From contig JADKJX010000001.1 in assembly GCA_016720775.1 (NCBI GenBank), forward strand, positions 682,001 to 746,000: a stretch of 64,000 nt of DNA, read 5' to 3'. Below the pieces are notes generated by a model. That model worked only from the letters and a program-made list of their open reading frames with translations. It was not told where the DNA came from and did not search any database. Position numbers and translations under genes: made by a program. The stretch is from Chitinophagaceae bacterium (GTDB taxonomy: Bacteria > Bacteroidota > Bacteroidia > Chitinophagales > Chitinophagaceae). Positions 8,187-17,291 of the stretch are shown one piece after another. The number at the start of each line of letters is the position of its first letter. Positions within the stretch are counted from its first letter, which is position 1.

Positions 8187-9230
8187 ATGTCATCTACAAA
8201 AACTTACGCAGCACAAGAAGCAACTACGCCACTTGCACCATGGACAATTAAGAGAAGAGCCCCAAAACCACATGATGTGGAAATACAGATCTTATATTGC
8301 GGTGTCTGCCACAGCGATCTGCATACCGCACGTAATGAATGGGGCGGTACCATCTTTCCATGCGTACCGGGCCACGAAATTGTAGGAAAGGTTACTGCAG
8401 TGGGGGATCACGTGAAAAAATTCAAAGCGGGCGACCTGGCAGGCGTAGGATGCCTGGTAGACAGTTGCCGGGACTGTGATAATTGTAAAGAGGGGCTGGA
8501 GCAATATTGCAGCAATGGGATGGTAGGTACTTACAATGGCAAGGAAAAGGACGGCAGTGGTAATACATACGGCGGCTACAGCAAATCCATCGTGGTGCAT
8601 GAAGATTTTGTACTGCATATTTCTGATAAACTACCGTTGGAAGCAGTTGCCCCATTGCTTTGTGCAGGCATTACCACCTATTCTCCGTTGCGTCACTGGA
8701 AAATTGGTAAAGGACATAAGGTTGGTATACTTGGATTGGGCGGACTTGGGCACATGGGAGTGAAGCTGGCTGCCGCCATGGGCGCAGAAGTTACCATGCT
8801 GAGCCATACTGCTTCAAAAGAAGCAGATGCAAAGCGCCTGGGCGCACATCAATTTGTACTTACCAGCGATGCAGAACAGGTAAAAAAAGTAACAGGCAAT
8901 TTTGACTTTATTTTAGATATTGTTTCTGCAGATCATGATTATAATTTTTATTTGAGCCTGTTGCGTACAAATGGCGTAATGGTTTGTGTAGGAGCTCCGC
9001 CATCGCCGGCACAAATACCAGCCTTTAACCTCATTTTTGGAAGAAAAAGTTTTGCCGGCTCCTTAATTGGCGGCCTGCCCGAAACACAGGAAATGCTTGA
9101 TTACTGTGCCGAACATAATATTGTAAGTGATGTGGAAGTGATAGCAATGAAAGATATCAATGAGGCTTATGAACGGATGTTGAAGGGTGATGTACGGTAC
9201 CGGTTTGTGATCGATATGGCAACCCTGTAA
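8187..9230 (+). CDS. Zinc-dependent NAD(P) alcohol/aldehyde dehydrogenase (YahK/CAD type)
   Basis: 347 residues; start chosen at 8187 (MSSTKTYAAQ), because the upstream open frame lacks family similarity. The catalytic zinc ligand Cys is in CGVCHSD and His in PGHE. The structural zinc lobe is the four-Cys cluster in CLVDSCRDCDNCKEGLEQYC. The Rossmann motif is GLGGLGHMGV. This is the cinnamyl-alcohol dehydrogenase/YahK branch of the MDR family, which reduces aldehydes with NADPH; exact substrate not deducible. It stands alone, with a 200-bp divergent promoter region before it and a hairpin terminator after it. Confidence 0.92.
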   Translation: MSSTKTYAAQEATTPLAPWTIKRRAPKPHDVEIQILYCGVCHSDLHTARNEWGGTIFPCVPGHEIVGKVTAVGDHVKKFKAGDLAGVGCLVDSCRDCDNCKEGLEQYCSNGMVGTYNGKEKDGSGNTYGGYSKSIVVHEDFVLHISDKLPLEAVAPLLCAGITTYSPLRHWKIGKGHKVGILGLGGLGHMGVKLAAAMGAEVTMLSHTASKEADAKRLGAHQFVLTSDAEQVKKVTGNFDFILDIVSADHDYNFYLSLLRTNGVMVCVGAPPSPAQIPAFNLIFGRKSFAGSLIGGLPETQEMLDYCAEHNIVSDVEVIAMKDINEAYERMLKGDVRYRFVIDMATL

Positions 9231-9254
9231 AGATCATTCATACTTAATTTTTTG

Positions 9255-9279
9255 GGCTGCCTTACCAGGCAGCCTTTTT
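9255..9279 (+). terminator. Rho-independent terminator
   Basis: GGCTGCC (9255-9261), a 6-base loop and GGCAGCC (9268-9274), followed by a T5 run. It lies 25 bases after the alcohol dehydrogenase stop. Confidence 0.9.
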
Positions 9280-9335
9280 ATTGGAATAAAACAGGTTTTC
9301 AATTTGTTCCGTAACTTTCCTTTTCAAGCATTAGT

Positions 9336-10142
9336 ATGTTTTATAAAATAATTATTCCTGTTTTTTTATTCATTGTAGGAATTGTTGGTTGCAATAATAA
9401 ATATGCAGCCAGCAACCGCAGTTATAAAAAGCAGGTAAGGGCTTTTGCAAAAGAATTAAAAAAGCAACCAGGTAATATCGACAGCGTCCTGGTGGCTTCA
9501 TCCTGGGTAGGCACCACCAATTTTGGAATGCGCAAACCAAATTTTGTCATCATTCATCATACGGCACAAAATGCCTGCGACTCTACCTTAAGAACGTTTA
9601 CCTTGCCCCGTACACAGGTAAGCGCCCACTATGTTATTTGTAAGGATGGTACGGTACATCACATGCTGAATGATTACCTGCGGGCCTGGCATGCAGGTAC
9701 CGGCAAGTGGGGCAATGTAACGGATGTGAATTCTTCGTCCATCGGCATTGAGCTCGACAACAACGGTTTTGAAGCGTTTACACAACAGCAGATAAACAGC
9801 CTGCTGCAGGTTTTAAAAACGCTTAAAAAAAATTACAGCATACCCACGGCTAATTTTATTGGCCATGCTGATATTGCTCCTAAAAGAAAAGTTGATCCCA
9901 ACCGCTACTTTCCCTGGCAGCAACTGGCGCAAAATGGTTTCGGTAATTGGTACGATACTGCGAATGTAAAACTGCCGGAGAATTTCAATGCCATGCAATC
10001 ATTACGCATCATCGGGTATGACACCAAAGATTCCATTGCAGCGATCAGGGCCTTCAAATTACATTTTGTACAGCAGGACAGCATCGCCGTGTTAAACGAT
10101 GCAGACAAAAAGATTATTTATGACCTGTACAGAAAATATTAA
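9336..10142 (+). CDS. N-acetylmuramoyl-L-alanine amidase, lipoprotein (AmiD/AmpD-like)
   Basis: 268 residues. Lipobox at Cys19 (GIVGC). The Amidase_2/PGRP fold covers about 60-195: zinc ligands His74 or His75 (FVIIHHTAQN), His177 (GHADIAP) and Asp187 (KVDP), with the substrate segment SSSIGIELDNNG. It cleaves the amide between MurNAc and the stem peptide. The lipid anchor and layout recall Enterobacteria AmiD, an outer-membrane lipoprotein acting from the periplasmic side. The C-terminal 70 residues may be a small peptidoglycan-binding domain (about 205-268). Monocistronic. Confidence 0.88.
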   Translation: MFYKIIIPVFLFIVGIVGCNNKYAASNRSYKKQVRAFAKELKKQPGNIDSVLVASSWVGTTNFGMRKPNFVIIHHTAQNACDSTLRTFTLPRTQVSAHYVICKDGTVHHMLNDYLRAWHAGTGKWGNVTDVNSSSIGIELDNNGFEAFTQQQINSLLQVLKTLKKNYSIPTANFIGHADIAPKRKVDPNRYFPWQQLAQNGFGNWYDTANVKLPENFNAMQSLRIIGYDTKDSIAAIRAFKLHFVQQDSIAVLNDADKKIIYDLYRKY

Positions 10143-10259
10143 TGAACCGGTTCAGTGCACCTGCACCCGGAAAAAATAACGATAAGATATTCTGTTAACT
10201 GCTGCCATAGCCGCATTTGAGAATTAGTTTTACTAACTTCATTCTCTAATATCGCAGCT

Positions 10260-12662
10260 ATGCTTAAAAGAATCTCTCCAATTTTTCTTTTTCTTTTTAC
10301 AATTCATGCAACTGCACAAAAGACGGTAACACTTCCCAATGGCTGGTCGCTTTCGCCAGCCGGAAGAAGTTTGGCCCTGGGCGACCTTCCATTGAATATT
10401 GCCGTAAGCAGCTCAAAAAGACTGGTAGCTGTTACCAATAATGGCCAAGGCAAACAAAGCCTGCAACTCATCAATACCAAAACAGAAAAGATCCTGGATA
10501 ATATAGAAATTAAAAAAAGCTGGCTGGGCCTTAAATTCAGCAGTGATGAAAAATACCTGTTTGCAGGAGGGGGTAACGATAACTGGATATTGCAATACGC
10601 CATCATCAGCAATAAACTGCAACTGAAAGACAGTATTAAACTGGGAAAAAAATGGCCTAATAAAATCTCCCCTGCCGGTATTGATATTGACGATGCAGGA
10701 CATTTGTTGTATGTGGTTACCAAGGATGATAATTCACTGTACATTGTTGACCTGCTTACAAAAAATATTATTCAACAGGTTAAGCTTGATGGAGAAGCCT
10801 ACACCTGCCTGCTATCAAGCGATAAAAAAGAACTTTACATCAGTTGCTGGGGCTGCGATAAATTGATTGTGTTCAATACAAAGGAACGGAAGGTTGCTGC
10901 ACAAATACCTGTTGGTGATAATCCCAATGACCTATGTACCAGCAAAGACGGCAAGTTTTTATTTGTTGCCAATGCCAATGATAATTCCGTTTCCGTGATC
11001 AATGTAAAAGGCAGGAAAATTGTTGAAACGCTTACGGCTTCTTTATATCCCGATGCCCCTCCCGGCAGTACCAGCAATGGTTTGGCCCTGAGCGAAGATG
11101 GCAAAACTTTATTTATTGCCAATGCCGATAATAACTGCTTAACCGTTTTTGACGTAAGCAGGCCGGGCTTCAGTTCATCAAAAGGATTTATACCCGTGGG
11201 CTGGTATCCAACCTGTGTAAGGGTTATAGGAAAAAAAATATGGGTAACCAACGGCAAGGGCTTTACTTCTTTTGCAAACCCCGACGGGCCAAACCCTGCA
11301 AAACGAAGGCAGAAAGTAGATTACCAGGGCGGCGTTAAAGAAAAAGAAGTGCAATACATCGGTGGATTGTTTAAAGGCAGCATGAGTATTATCGATATGC
11401 CTTCAGAAAAAAAGTTGAGCATTTATTCGCAACAGGTTTATAAAAACACACCGTATACAAAGAAGAAAGAAACCAGTAGCCTGGTTGAAGCAGGGAACCC
11501 GGTCCCTGGAAAAATAGGCGACCCTTCACCCATTAAACATGTTTTTTACATTATTAAAGAAAACCGCACCTACGACCAGGTATTGGGCGATATGAAGGAG
11601 GGCAACGGAGATACAAGCCTTGTTTTGTTCGGAGAAAACATTACCCCGAACCAGCACAAACTGGCCAGGGAATTTGTATTGCTTGATAATTTTTATGTAG
11701 ATGGGGAAGTAAGCGCAGATGGACATAACTGGAGCATGGGCGCTTATGCAACAGATTATCTAGAAAAAAACTGGGTAACGAGTTATGGCGGCCGCGGGGG
11801 AGGATATGATGGGGAAGGAACAAGAAAAATTGCCAATAACAAAGGCGATTTTTTATGGGGAAATTGTAAAAAAGCAGGAGTGAGTTACCGGAGTTATGGA
11901 GAGTTTATTGAAGAGGGCAAAGCAAATATATCTGTATTGGATAATTTTTTCTGTCCATATTTCACAGGTTGGGATCTGAACGTTTGGGATACTGTCCGGT
12001 ACAGCCAATGGGCACGTGAATTTGATTCGCTGGTAACTGCCAATGCCTTACCTCAGTTTATGTCTTTACGTTTTCCAAATGATCATACAGCCGGTTTATC
12101 GAAGGGCAAACCTACTCCTTTTGCTTATGTTGCAGATAACGACCTGGCTATTGGAATGTTTATCCAGCACCTGAGCGAAAGTCCTGTTTGGAAAGAGAGT
12201 GTTGTGTTTATACTGGAAGACGATGCACAAAATGGTCCTGACCATGTGGATGCCCACCGGAGCACAGCTTATGTTGCCGGTCCTTTTGTAAAAAGAAATT
12301 TTGTTGATCATACCGCTTACTCAACCAGCAGTATGTTGCGTACCATTGAATTGATCCTGGGTATCCCGCCCATGAGTCAATACGATGCCGGCGCAACACC
12401 TATGTGGAGATGTTTTACTTCAACAGCAAATAACAACAGGTTTACTGCATTGCCTTCTAACATCGATTTGTCAGAAAAAAATTTAGCTTGGAATGAATTG
12501 GCAGAACAATCTGCAACATTTGATTTTACCAAGGAAGACCGGGCGCCCGACCTGGAATTCAGTGAAGTGATCTGGAAGGGAGTAAAGGGATTGCATGCCA
12601 TCATGCCGGCGCCTAAACGGGCAGCATTTGTAAGGGTTGTTGCAAAAGATGTTGATGATTGA
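10260..12662 (+). CDS. Fusion of YncE/YVTN beta-propeller and phosphoesterase
   Basis: 800 residues with a signal peptide (about 1-20). Residues 40-340 form a YncE-like YVTN propeller: repeated blades such as LFVANANDNSVSVINVKGRK and LFIANADNNCLTVFDVSR. From about 425 a phosphoesterase/alkaline-phosphatase-superfamily domain begins (IKHVFYIIKENRTYDQVLGDM), continuing with FYVDGEVSADGHNWS, RFPNDHT and EDDAQNGPDHVDAHRS, which carry the expected metal-binding Asp and His residues. This two-domain architecture recurs in Bacteroidota; substrate unknown. It is secreted to the periplasm and convergent with the flippase gene (10-base gap). Confidence 0.9.
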   Translation: MLKRISPIFLFLFTIHATAQKTVTLPNGWSLSPAGRSLALGDLPLNIAVSSSKRLVAVTNNGQGKQSLQLINTKTEKILDNIEIKKSWLGLKFSSDEKYLFAGGGNDNWILQYAIISNKLQLKDSIKLGKKWPNKISPAGIDIDDAGHLLYVVTKDDNSLYIVDLLTKNIIQQVKLDGEAYTCLLSSDKKELYISCWGCDKLIVFNTKERKVAAQIPVGDNPNDLCTSKDGKFLFVANANDNSVSVINVKGRKIVETLTASLYPDAPPGSTSNGLALSEDGKTLFIANADNNCLTVFDVSRPGFSSSKGFIPVGWYPTCVRVIGKKIWVTNGKGFTSFANPDGPNPAKRRQKVDYQGGVKEKEVQYIGGLFKGSMSIIDMPSEKKLSIYSQQVYKNTPYTKKKETSSLVEAGNPVPGKIGDPSPIKHVFYIIKENRTYDQVLGDMKEGNGDTSLVLFGENITPNQHKLAREFVLLDNFYVDGEVSADGHNWSMGAYATDYLEKNWVTSYGGRGGGYDGEGTRKIANNKGDFLWGNCKKAGVSYRSYGEFIEEGKANISVLDNFFCPYFTGWDLNVWDTVRYSQWAREFDSLVTANALPQFMSLRFPNDHTAGLSKGKPTPFAYVADNDLAIGMFIQHLSESPVWKESVVFILEDDAQNGPDHVDAHRSTAYVAGPFVKRNFVDHTAYSTSSMLRTIELILGIPPMSQYDAGATPMWRCFTSTANNNRFTALPSNIDLSEKNLAWNELAEQSATFDFTKEDRAPDLEFSEVIWKGVKGLHAIMPAPKRAAFVRVVAKDVDD

Positions 12663-12672
12663 TACCGGTAAA

Positions 12673-14187
12673 TTATTTTGTGAAATATTTTCCTACCAGC
12701 GGCAGCTTGGCCAGCTCCTTCGCTTCGATCTTTGCCACAAACCAGGTAAAGAAAATAAAGAACAGCAACCCTGTACCTAATGAGAATGATAAAGAAGAAG
12801 AAACAAATTTTACAAGCCCGAGGTGGAGGAGGTAGATAAGAATGACCAATGTTAAATAAGCAATCAGTTTTTTTACCGGGTAAGGAATGGGATAATATTT
12901 CTGCCCCAGCAAATAACTGCTCAGCATCATGAACAGGTAGCAACTGAATGTGGCAATGGCTGCACCGGTATAATGCAATCTTGGTATAAGAATGATATTC
13001 AGTACAATGGTGATCACGGCGCCAATAACAGTGATCACGGCGCCGTACATGTTCTTGTTGGTGAGTTTGTACCACACACTCAGGTTATAATAAATACCCA
13101 GGAAGATATTGCCGAGTGCAAGCAAGGGCACTACGTCTAAACCCTCGGCCCAGCGTGGGTTAGCGAAGGTTGTAAAGATCCAGCGGAATATATCCAGGAA
13201 CAGCCCGATGAATAAGAACATGAAACAACAGGCGATCACAAAAAATTTCATTACCCTTGCATAGGTCTTCTGTGCATTTTCTTCTTTGCTCCGGTTAAAG
13301 AAGAATGGTTCGGCTGCCATGCGGAATGCCTGGATCATGATGGTGATGAGTAAGGCAATGCGGAATATGTTGGCAAAGATGCCCAGCTCATGATCGGCTT
13401 GCTGTTGCGGAAGGTCAACCACATGACGATAGATCAGGCGGCTGAGCACATCATTTATCATGCCACCCAAACCAACAATGATCAGCGGTGCGCTGTAACG
13501 CATCACTTCTTTCCACAATTTGGTATCAAAATGAAAACGAACCTGTTTAATTTCTTTAGAAAGTACTACGAGAGTGAATAAACTTCCGCAGAGATTGCCC
13601 AGCAGATAATATCCCAATCCAAGGTCTTTGTTGTAAATGAGGTGAAGAAAATTATCCGGATCTGCTTTTAATATTTTTGGAACAACACCCAAAAAGAAGA
13701 TCACAACAAACACGTTCACCACAATACCCATCACCCGGGCAAATGCATAACGCTTGGGACGGTTCTCCTGCCGCAGTTTGGCAAAAGGCAGTGTATTTAG
13801 ATTGTCAACGGCAATGATGGCGGCCATCCAGAGAATATAATCCGGATGATTTTGCAGGTCGGCTGCAGAAACCAGCATGTTTTTACAAAGAACAAGGATG
13901 ACAGTGAAAAAGATACTGCTGTATAAAAGCGATAAGGAAAGTGTATTGTAAAGTTTTTGTTTGTCGTGGGTTTGGGAGAAACGGAAATACGCCGTTTCCA
14001 GTCCATAGGCATACAGTACGTTTAAAAAAGGGATGATGGTGTACACCTGCACCAGGTCGGCGGTCTTCTCCGGCATGGCAACAAAAAAAGGCAAGGCCAT
14101 ATTCATCAGGTAACCGAGAAAGCGGCTGGCAATAGTGGGTATACCATACCATAAAGTTTGCCCTGCTAATTTTTTAATGCCGCTCAA
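12673..14187 (-). CDS. Oligosaccharide flippase, MOP/Wzx-type polysaccharide exporter
   Basis: 504 residues with about 12-14 hydrophobic helices and the MOP-superfamily opening (GQTLWYGIPTIASRFLGYLMNMALPF). It probably moves a lipid-linked glycan across the inner membrane, but no glycosyltransferase cluster adjoins it. The only usable start is TTG at 14187, immediately after an in-frame TAG; no ATG precedes the conserved first helix. A pair of charged helices and the DVVPLLALGNIFLG motif late in the protein match the family. Confidence 0.87.
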   Translation of the reverse strand: MSGIKKLAGQTLWYGIPTIASRFLGYLMNMALPFFVAMPEKTADLVQVYTIIPFLNVLYAYGLETAYFRFSQTHDKQKLYNTLSLSLLYSSIFFTVILVLCKNMLVSAADLQNHPDYILWMAAIIAVDNLNTLPFAKLRQENRPKRYAFARVMGIVVNVFVVIFFLGVVPKILKADPDNFLHLIYNKDLGLGYYLLGNLCGSLFTLVVLSKEIKQVRFHFDTKLWKEVMRYSAPLIIVGLGGMINDVLSRLIYRHVVDLPQQQADHELGIFANIFRIALLITIMIQAFRMAAEPFFFNRSKEENAQKTYARVMKFFVIACCFMFLFIGLFLDIFRWIFTTFANPRWAEGLDVVPLLALGNIFLGIYYNLSVWYKLTNKNMYGAVITVIGAVITIVLNIILIPRLHYTGAAIATFSCYLFMMLSSYLLGQKYYPIPYPVKKLIAYLTLVILIYLLHLGLVKFVSSSLSFSLGTGLLFFIFFTWFVAKIEAKELAKLPLVGKYFTK

Positions 14188-14272
14188 CTAGGTTTTCAAT
14201 TTGGTTTCAAATTTACCTTTATAATTTCAATTTGTGTCCAAACAAGTAACCTATGTTTTGGCCGCAAGAATT

Positions 14273-14280
14273 TATCTTTG
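14273..14280 (+). promoter_or_regulatory. TAnnTTTG promoter core
   Basis: TATCTTTG, an exact match to the Bacteroidota -7 element. It ends 6 bases before the ATG at 14287, so the mRNA leader is predicted to be at most about ten bases. Confidence 0.7.
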
Positions 14281-14286
14281 TTGAAA

Positions 14287-14934
14287 ATGACCCGTATGAA
14301 AAAAATCGTTGTTCTTGTTTTATTGTTTGTGCTGAACCTGCATTCAAATGCACAATCCCGTACCAGTACAGTTGAGTATCAGAAAGCAGACCGGGAAGCC
14401 ATCGTTAATGAAGTTCCTTTTTCGGAAGACATGATCACCAGGGCCATACAGGATACCCTGGAGAAGCTGGGCTATAAAGGAAAAGAGAGCAAGGGATTCA
14501 TCGTATATAAAGGAGTAAAGATGCCGGCACTGGGCAGTGAAGCATACGATCTTTATTTTTCAGTTGATAAAAAAAGCAAGAGGGAAAAAGATATTTCCAA
14601 AGTAACCTTGATGATATCAAAAGGCTTCGACAGTTTTATAACAGAGAAATCAGACCCGGGCCTGGTTCGAAATGCTAAAACTTACCTCGACAGTCTGCGC
14701 AATACCGTTGCAGTCTACGACAAAGGCCAGCAGATCAGTGAACAGGAAGAAGTAGTGAAAAAGGCAGAGAAGAAAATGGAGAACTTAACCGAAGATGCAC
14801 AGGATCTGCAGAAAAAAAAGAAAAAACTGGAGAAAGAGATCGAAGACAATATTAAGGAACAGGCCGATCAGCAGAAAGAATTAGAAAAGCAGCGCCAGGT
14901 ACTTTCAACCCTTAAAGGAACAAACGGGCAATAA
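14287..14934 (+). CDS. Secreted coiled-coil protein of unknown function
   Basis: 215 residues from ATG 14287; ATG 14296 (MKKIVVLVLLF) is an alternative. A Sec signal peptide ends near HSNAQ. A mixed domain (about 25-135) contains an EVPFSEDMITRAIQDTLEKLGYKGK segment. The last 80 residues are a highly charged Lys/Glu/Gln coiled coil (heptad pattern from VVKKAEKKMENL to the end). Such proteins recur in Bacteroidota without assigned function. It lies between the divergent flippase and the convergent MbnH-like gene, so it is probably its own transcription unit. Confidence 0.75.
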   Translation: MTRMKKIVVLVLLFVLNLHSNAQSRTSTVEYQKADREAIVNEVPFSEDMITRAIQDTLEKLGYKGKESKGFIVYKGVKMPALGSEAYDLYFSVDKKSKREKDISKVTLMISKGFDSFITEKSDPGLVRNAKTYLDSLRNTVAVYDKGQQISEQEEVVKKAEKKMENLTEDAQDLQKKKKKLEKEIEDNIKEQADQQKELEKQRQVLSTLKGTNGQ

Positions 14935-14937
14935 ATT

Positions 14938-15993
14938 CTAGTGAGAGAAATAGGTCACTTTCTCAGAAAATCTCGGATCATGCGTCATGGTCGTATCGGT
15001 GAGGGTGTTCAGGAAATAGATCAGATCATTTTTTTCCTTGTTTGAAATAGTGACCCGGTTTACCAGCAATGGATCTAAGGTTGGCTGCGTGGTTATGATG
15101 CCCGAGCGGTAATGATCAATAACAGCGCCTAAAGAATAAAGCCTGCCGTCGTGCATGTACGGAAAGGTAAGTGCCACATTGCGCAGGCTGGGTACTTTGA
15201 ATTTTAATGAGTCGGCTTTATTGCCTGTTATCTTCATTCTTCCGTAATCATTTAAGAAAGGACTTACGGCTAACCCGTTGTTACGAAAACTGTAATCGGT
15301 GAATAAAGGCTCTTTATGGCAGGAAGCACAATTTGCTTTGAAGAAATTATAACCATTCAGTTCTCCCGGGGTAAAACTTGCTTCACCCCGTTGCACTTTA
15401 TCATATTTTGAATTAGATGAAACAATGGAGCCGGTAAACTGTGCCAATGCTTTCAGCATCCGCTGGCTGTTGATCTCCGGCGTGCCGAATGCTGCTTTAA
15501 AAAGTCTTAGGTACGTTGTGTCCTTTCTGAGTTTGCGTAAAACACTGTCTAAATTCTCAGCCATCTCATTAGGTGCTGTAATGGGAGAGAGCGGCTGCAC
15601 CTCAATATGATTAACCCCACCATCCCAATGCATTGCCGGCATCCATGCCAGGTTAAATAAGCCAGGCGCATTGCGTGTGGTGAATGTATTGTTATAACCG
15701 TGACTGAAATCATGGTCATAACTGGCAAAGGCGCCAAACTGCTGGTGGCAACCGGCGCAGGGAAAATTGCCATCCTTACTTAAGCGGCCATCATAAAATA
15801 ATTTTTTACCTAGTTGAAAACCTTCTTCCGATAACCTGTTCTTTGCAAAAATATCCGTGGCTGGTTTTGGCCAGCCTGCCGGTATTTTAAATTGGAGGTA
15901 GGTTGGTCCCGGCCCTGGTTTGTTACCTGCACTGATGAACAGCGAAAACAAGGCTATCCCTGCACAAAGCGATATCATGATCCGTTGTTTCAA
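14938..15993 (-). CDS. Diheme cytochrome c peroxidase/MauG family, MbnH-like
   Basis: 351 residues with signal peptide. Two c-type haem sites: C79-x-x-C82-H83 (CAGCH) and C222-x-x-C225-H226 (CASCH). The segment MHWDGGVNHIEVQPLSPI and the C-terminal VPSLRNVALTFPYMHDGRL are bCcP/MauG hallmarks. It directly follows a MbnP-family gene: that gene's TAG stop abuts the TTG start used here, implying translational coupling. In the known MbnH/MbnP pair, MbnH oxidises a Trp of MbnP to kynurenine and the product binds copper. The same partnership is inferred here. The alternative start ATG at 15978 would shorten the signal peptide. Confidence 0.85.
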   Translation of the reverse strand: MKQRIMISLCAGIALFSLFISAGNKPGPGPTYLQFKIPAGWPKPATDIFAKNRLSEEGFQLGKKLFYDGRLSKDGNFPCAGCHQQFGAFASYDHDFSHGYNNTFTTRNAPGLFNLAWMPAMHWDGGVNHIEVQPLSPITAPNEMAENLDSVLRKLRKDTTYLRLFKAAFGTPEINSQRMLKALAQFTGSIVSSNSKYDKVQRGEASFTPGELNGYNFFKANCASCHKEPLFTDYSFRNNGLAVSPFLNDYGRMKITGNKADSLKFKVPSLRNVALTFPYMHDGRLYSLGAVIDHYRSGIITTQPTLDPLLVNRVTISNKEKNDLIYFLNTLTDTTMTHDPRFSEKVTYFSH

Positions 15994-16758
15994 CTAATTA
16001 TTTATGACCTGTTTTATGGAAAACATATTACTGTAGTTGTCGGCAATTTTTTTTGCCAGTTCTCCCGGTGTGGTACAAACAGGATGGTCGCTTATCTTCA
16101 GATCGTTGGGATGCTGCCACCATTTATCAAGATCCGATTCAATGATGATCTCACTCGTTTTGCCTTCCCGTATATCCAGTGATATGCCGGCAGGAAAATT
16201 CAGCAAAAGTTTTTTCAGCACATTGTACTCTCCCGAAAAACCGCCGATATGAAATTCCACTTTGTTGTTGACCACTTTCGATTGTGGCGAGTTACCTTCC
16301 AGCTTGGCCATAACATAACCACTGTTCCAGGTCCAGAACATATCATTCAATGGGTCTAAAGGACCGGTTTGTGCACCACTTACATTCTTTAAACTGTCCA
16401 CGCCAATCATGAACATAAATGAATGGTACCTGTTTGGGGCTGCCGAAAAAATAAAACTTAAGGAAGCAGGTTTGCTTTCATCGATCAAATGGTAACTGTC
16501 AATTTCTTTATAGATCCCGTCTGAAAACGCAACCGCAACATTGCTGATATAGTATTTGAATTTCCGGACACTGTATGTTTCGGAAAAAGGGTTTGTATAA
16601 ACCGTGCTGTCCATTTGCAACGGTTTGCCCTTTACCGTATTTACGAACGTGATCTTTAACAGGCCGGGCTGGCCGATGGAAGTGCGGGCTTTTTGAAAGC
16701 CGCTTAAACTGAAAACTGTCAGCAGAAATAGGGGAATGGACAAGAACCTGTTTTTCAT
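15994..16758 (-). CDS. MbnP-family periplasmic copper-binding protein
   Basis: 254 residues with a signal peptide (MKNRFLSIPLFLLTVFSLSG). The family block with two Trp (W142 and W144 in MFWTWNSGY) and the FKYYISNVAV and VEFHIGGFSG strands match MbnP. MbnP proteins are secreted copper-binding proteins; in the characterised pair a Trp is converted to kynurenine by MbnH. It is the first gene of a two-gene operon with the diheme protein downstream. No methanobactin precursor or TonB receptor is nearby, so this is a stand-alone pair. Confidence 0.8.
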   Translation of the reverse strand: MKNRFLSIPLFLLTVFSLSGFQKARTSIGQPGLLKITFVNTVKGKPLQMDSTVYTNPFSETYSVRKFKYYISNVAVAFSDGIYKEIDSYHLIDESKPASLSFIFSAAPNRYHSFMFMIGVDSLKNVSGAQTGPLDPLNDMFWTWNSGYVMAKLEGNSPQSKVVNNKVEFHIGGFSGEYNVLKKLLLNFPAGISLDIREGKTSEIIIESDLDKWWQHPNDLKISDHPVCTTPGELAKKIADNYSNMFSIKQVINN

Positions 16759-16768
16759 AGCTTTTCTT

Positions 16769-17173
16769 TTACCAGGTATCGCGGCTAACTTTTTTCCGGA
16801 AGGATTTGAGTGTACCCACTTTCTTTTTTATCTCTATTCTTTTTTCCTTTGATTCTTTTGAGGGCCTCGTAGCCTTTCTTGGTTTTGGTTTGATGAGGGC
16901 TTTATTCACCAGTACATTCATCTTCCTTATCACCTGCTCTTTATTGCCTAGTTGCGAACGTTCCGTTTGACTTTTTACCAGCAGAAAACCTTCGGCATTT
17001 ATCTTATTGCTGAGTTTGTCCCGGAGCCGGTCTTTCTGATCATCTGTGACGAGATTTGACGTTTCTATATGCCAATATCCCTCCACCATGGTCTCCACTT
17101 TATTCACGTTTTGGCCACCTTTTCCACCACTTCGGGCCGTTTTAAATTTTATCTCGTCAGATATGTCCATCAT
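16769..17173 (-). CDS. arfB: Alternative ribosome-rescue factor ArfB (YaeJ/ICT1 type)
   Basis: 134 residues from ATG 17173. It is a short class I release-factor homologue with the catalytic GGQ at 19-21 (SGGKGGQNVNK) and no codon-recognition domain. The basic C-terminal tail (KPRKATRPSKESKEKRIEIKKK) is the part that enters the empty mRNA channel. It hydrolyses peptidyl-tRNA on stalled ribosomes. The start is supported by an exact TAnnTTTG ending 5 bases before it; the 27 extra upstream residues were rejected. It is divergent from pcrB. Confidence 0.93.
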   Translation of the reverse strand: MMDISDEIKFKTARSGGKGGQNVNKVETMVEGYWHIETSNLVTDDQKDRLRDKLSNKINAEGFLLVKSQTERSQLGNKEQVIRKMNVLVNKALIKPKPRKATRPSKESKEKRIEIKKKVGTLKSFRKKVSRDTW

Positions 17174-17178
17174 CTTGT

Positions 17179-17186
17179 CAAAATTA
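17179..17186 (-). promoter_or_regulatory. TAnnTTTG promoter core of arfB
   Basis: TAATTTTG on the minus strand, ending 5 bases before ATG 17173. It predicts a near-leaderless arfB mRNA. Confidence 0.7.
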
Positions 17187-17291
17187 CGCAGAAAATGTAC
17201 GAATTTGGGGACTATATCCGTTTTATTTGAGTCTATTATTTCGGTAAGAACCAATTTTTATACATTTTTGCAGGTAACCAACCGACAGGAA

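Noticed and set aside
12377..13075. Minus-strand open frame of 232 codons overlapping the flippase and the phosphoesterase end
   Set aside because: It is antisense or out of frame to two well-supported genes and shows no motif; a shadow frame.
14938..15993. Methanobactin biosynthesis locus
   Set aside because: Only MbnP/MbnH-like genes are present; no precursor peptide, MbnB, MbnC or TonB receptor.
17046..17291. Longer start for the PcrB-like gene
   Set aside because: The extension overlaps the divergent arfB gene and does not resemble the family; ATG 17292 gives the standard length.
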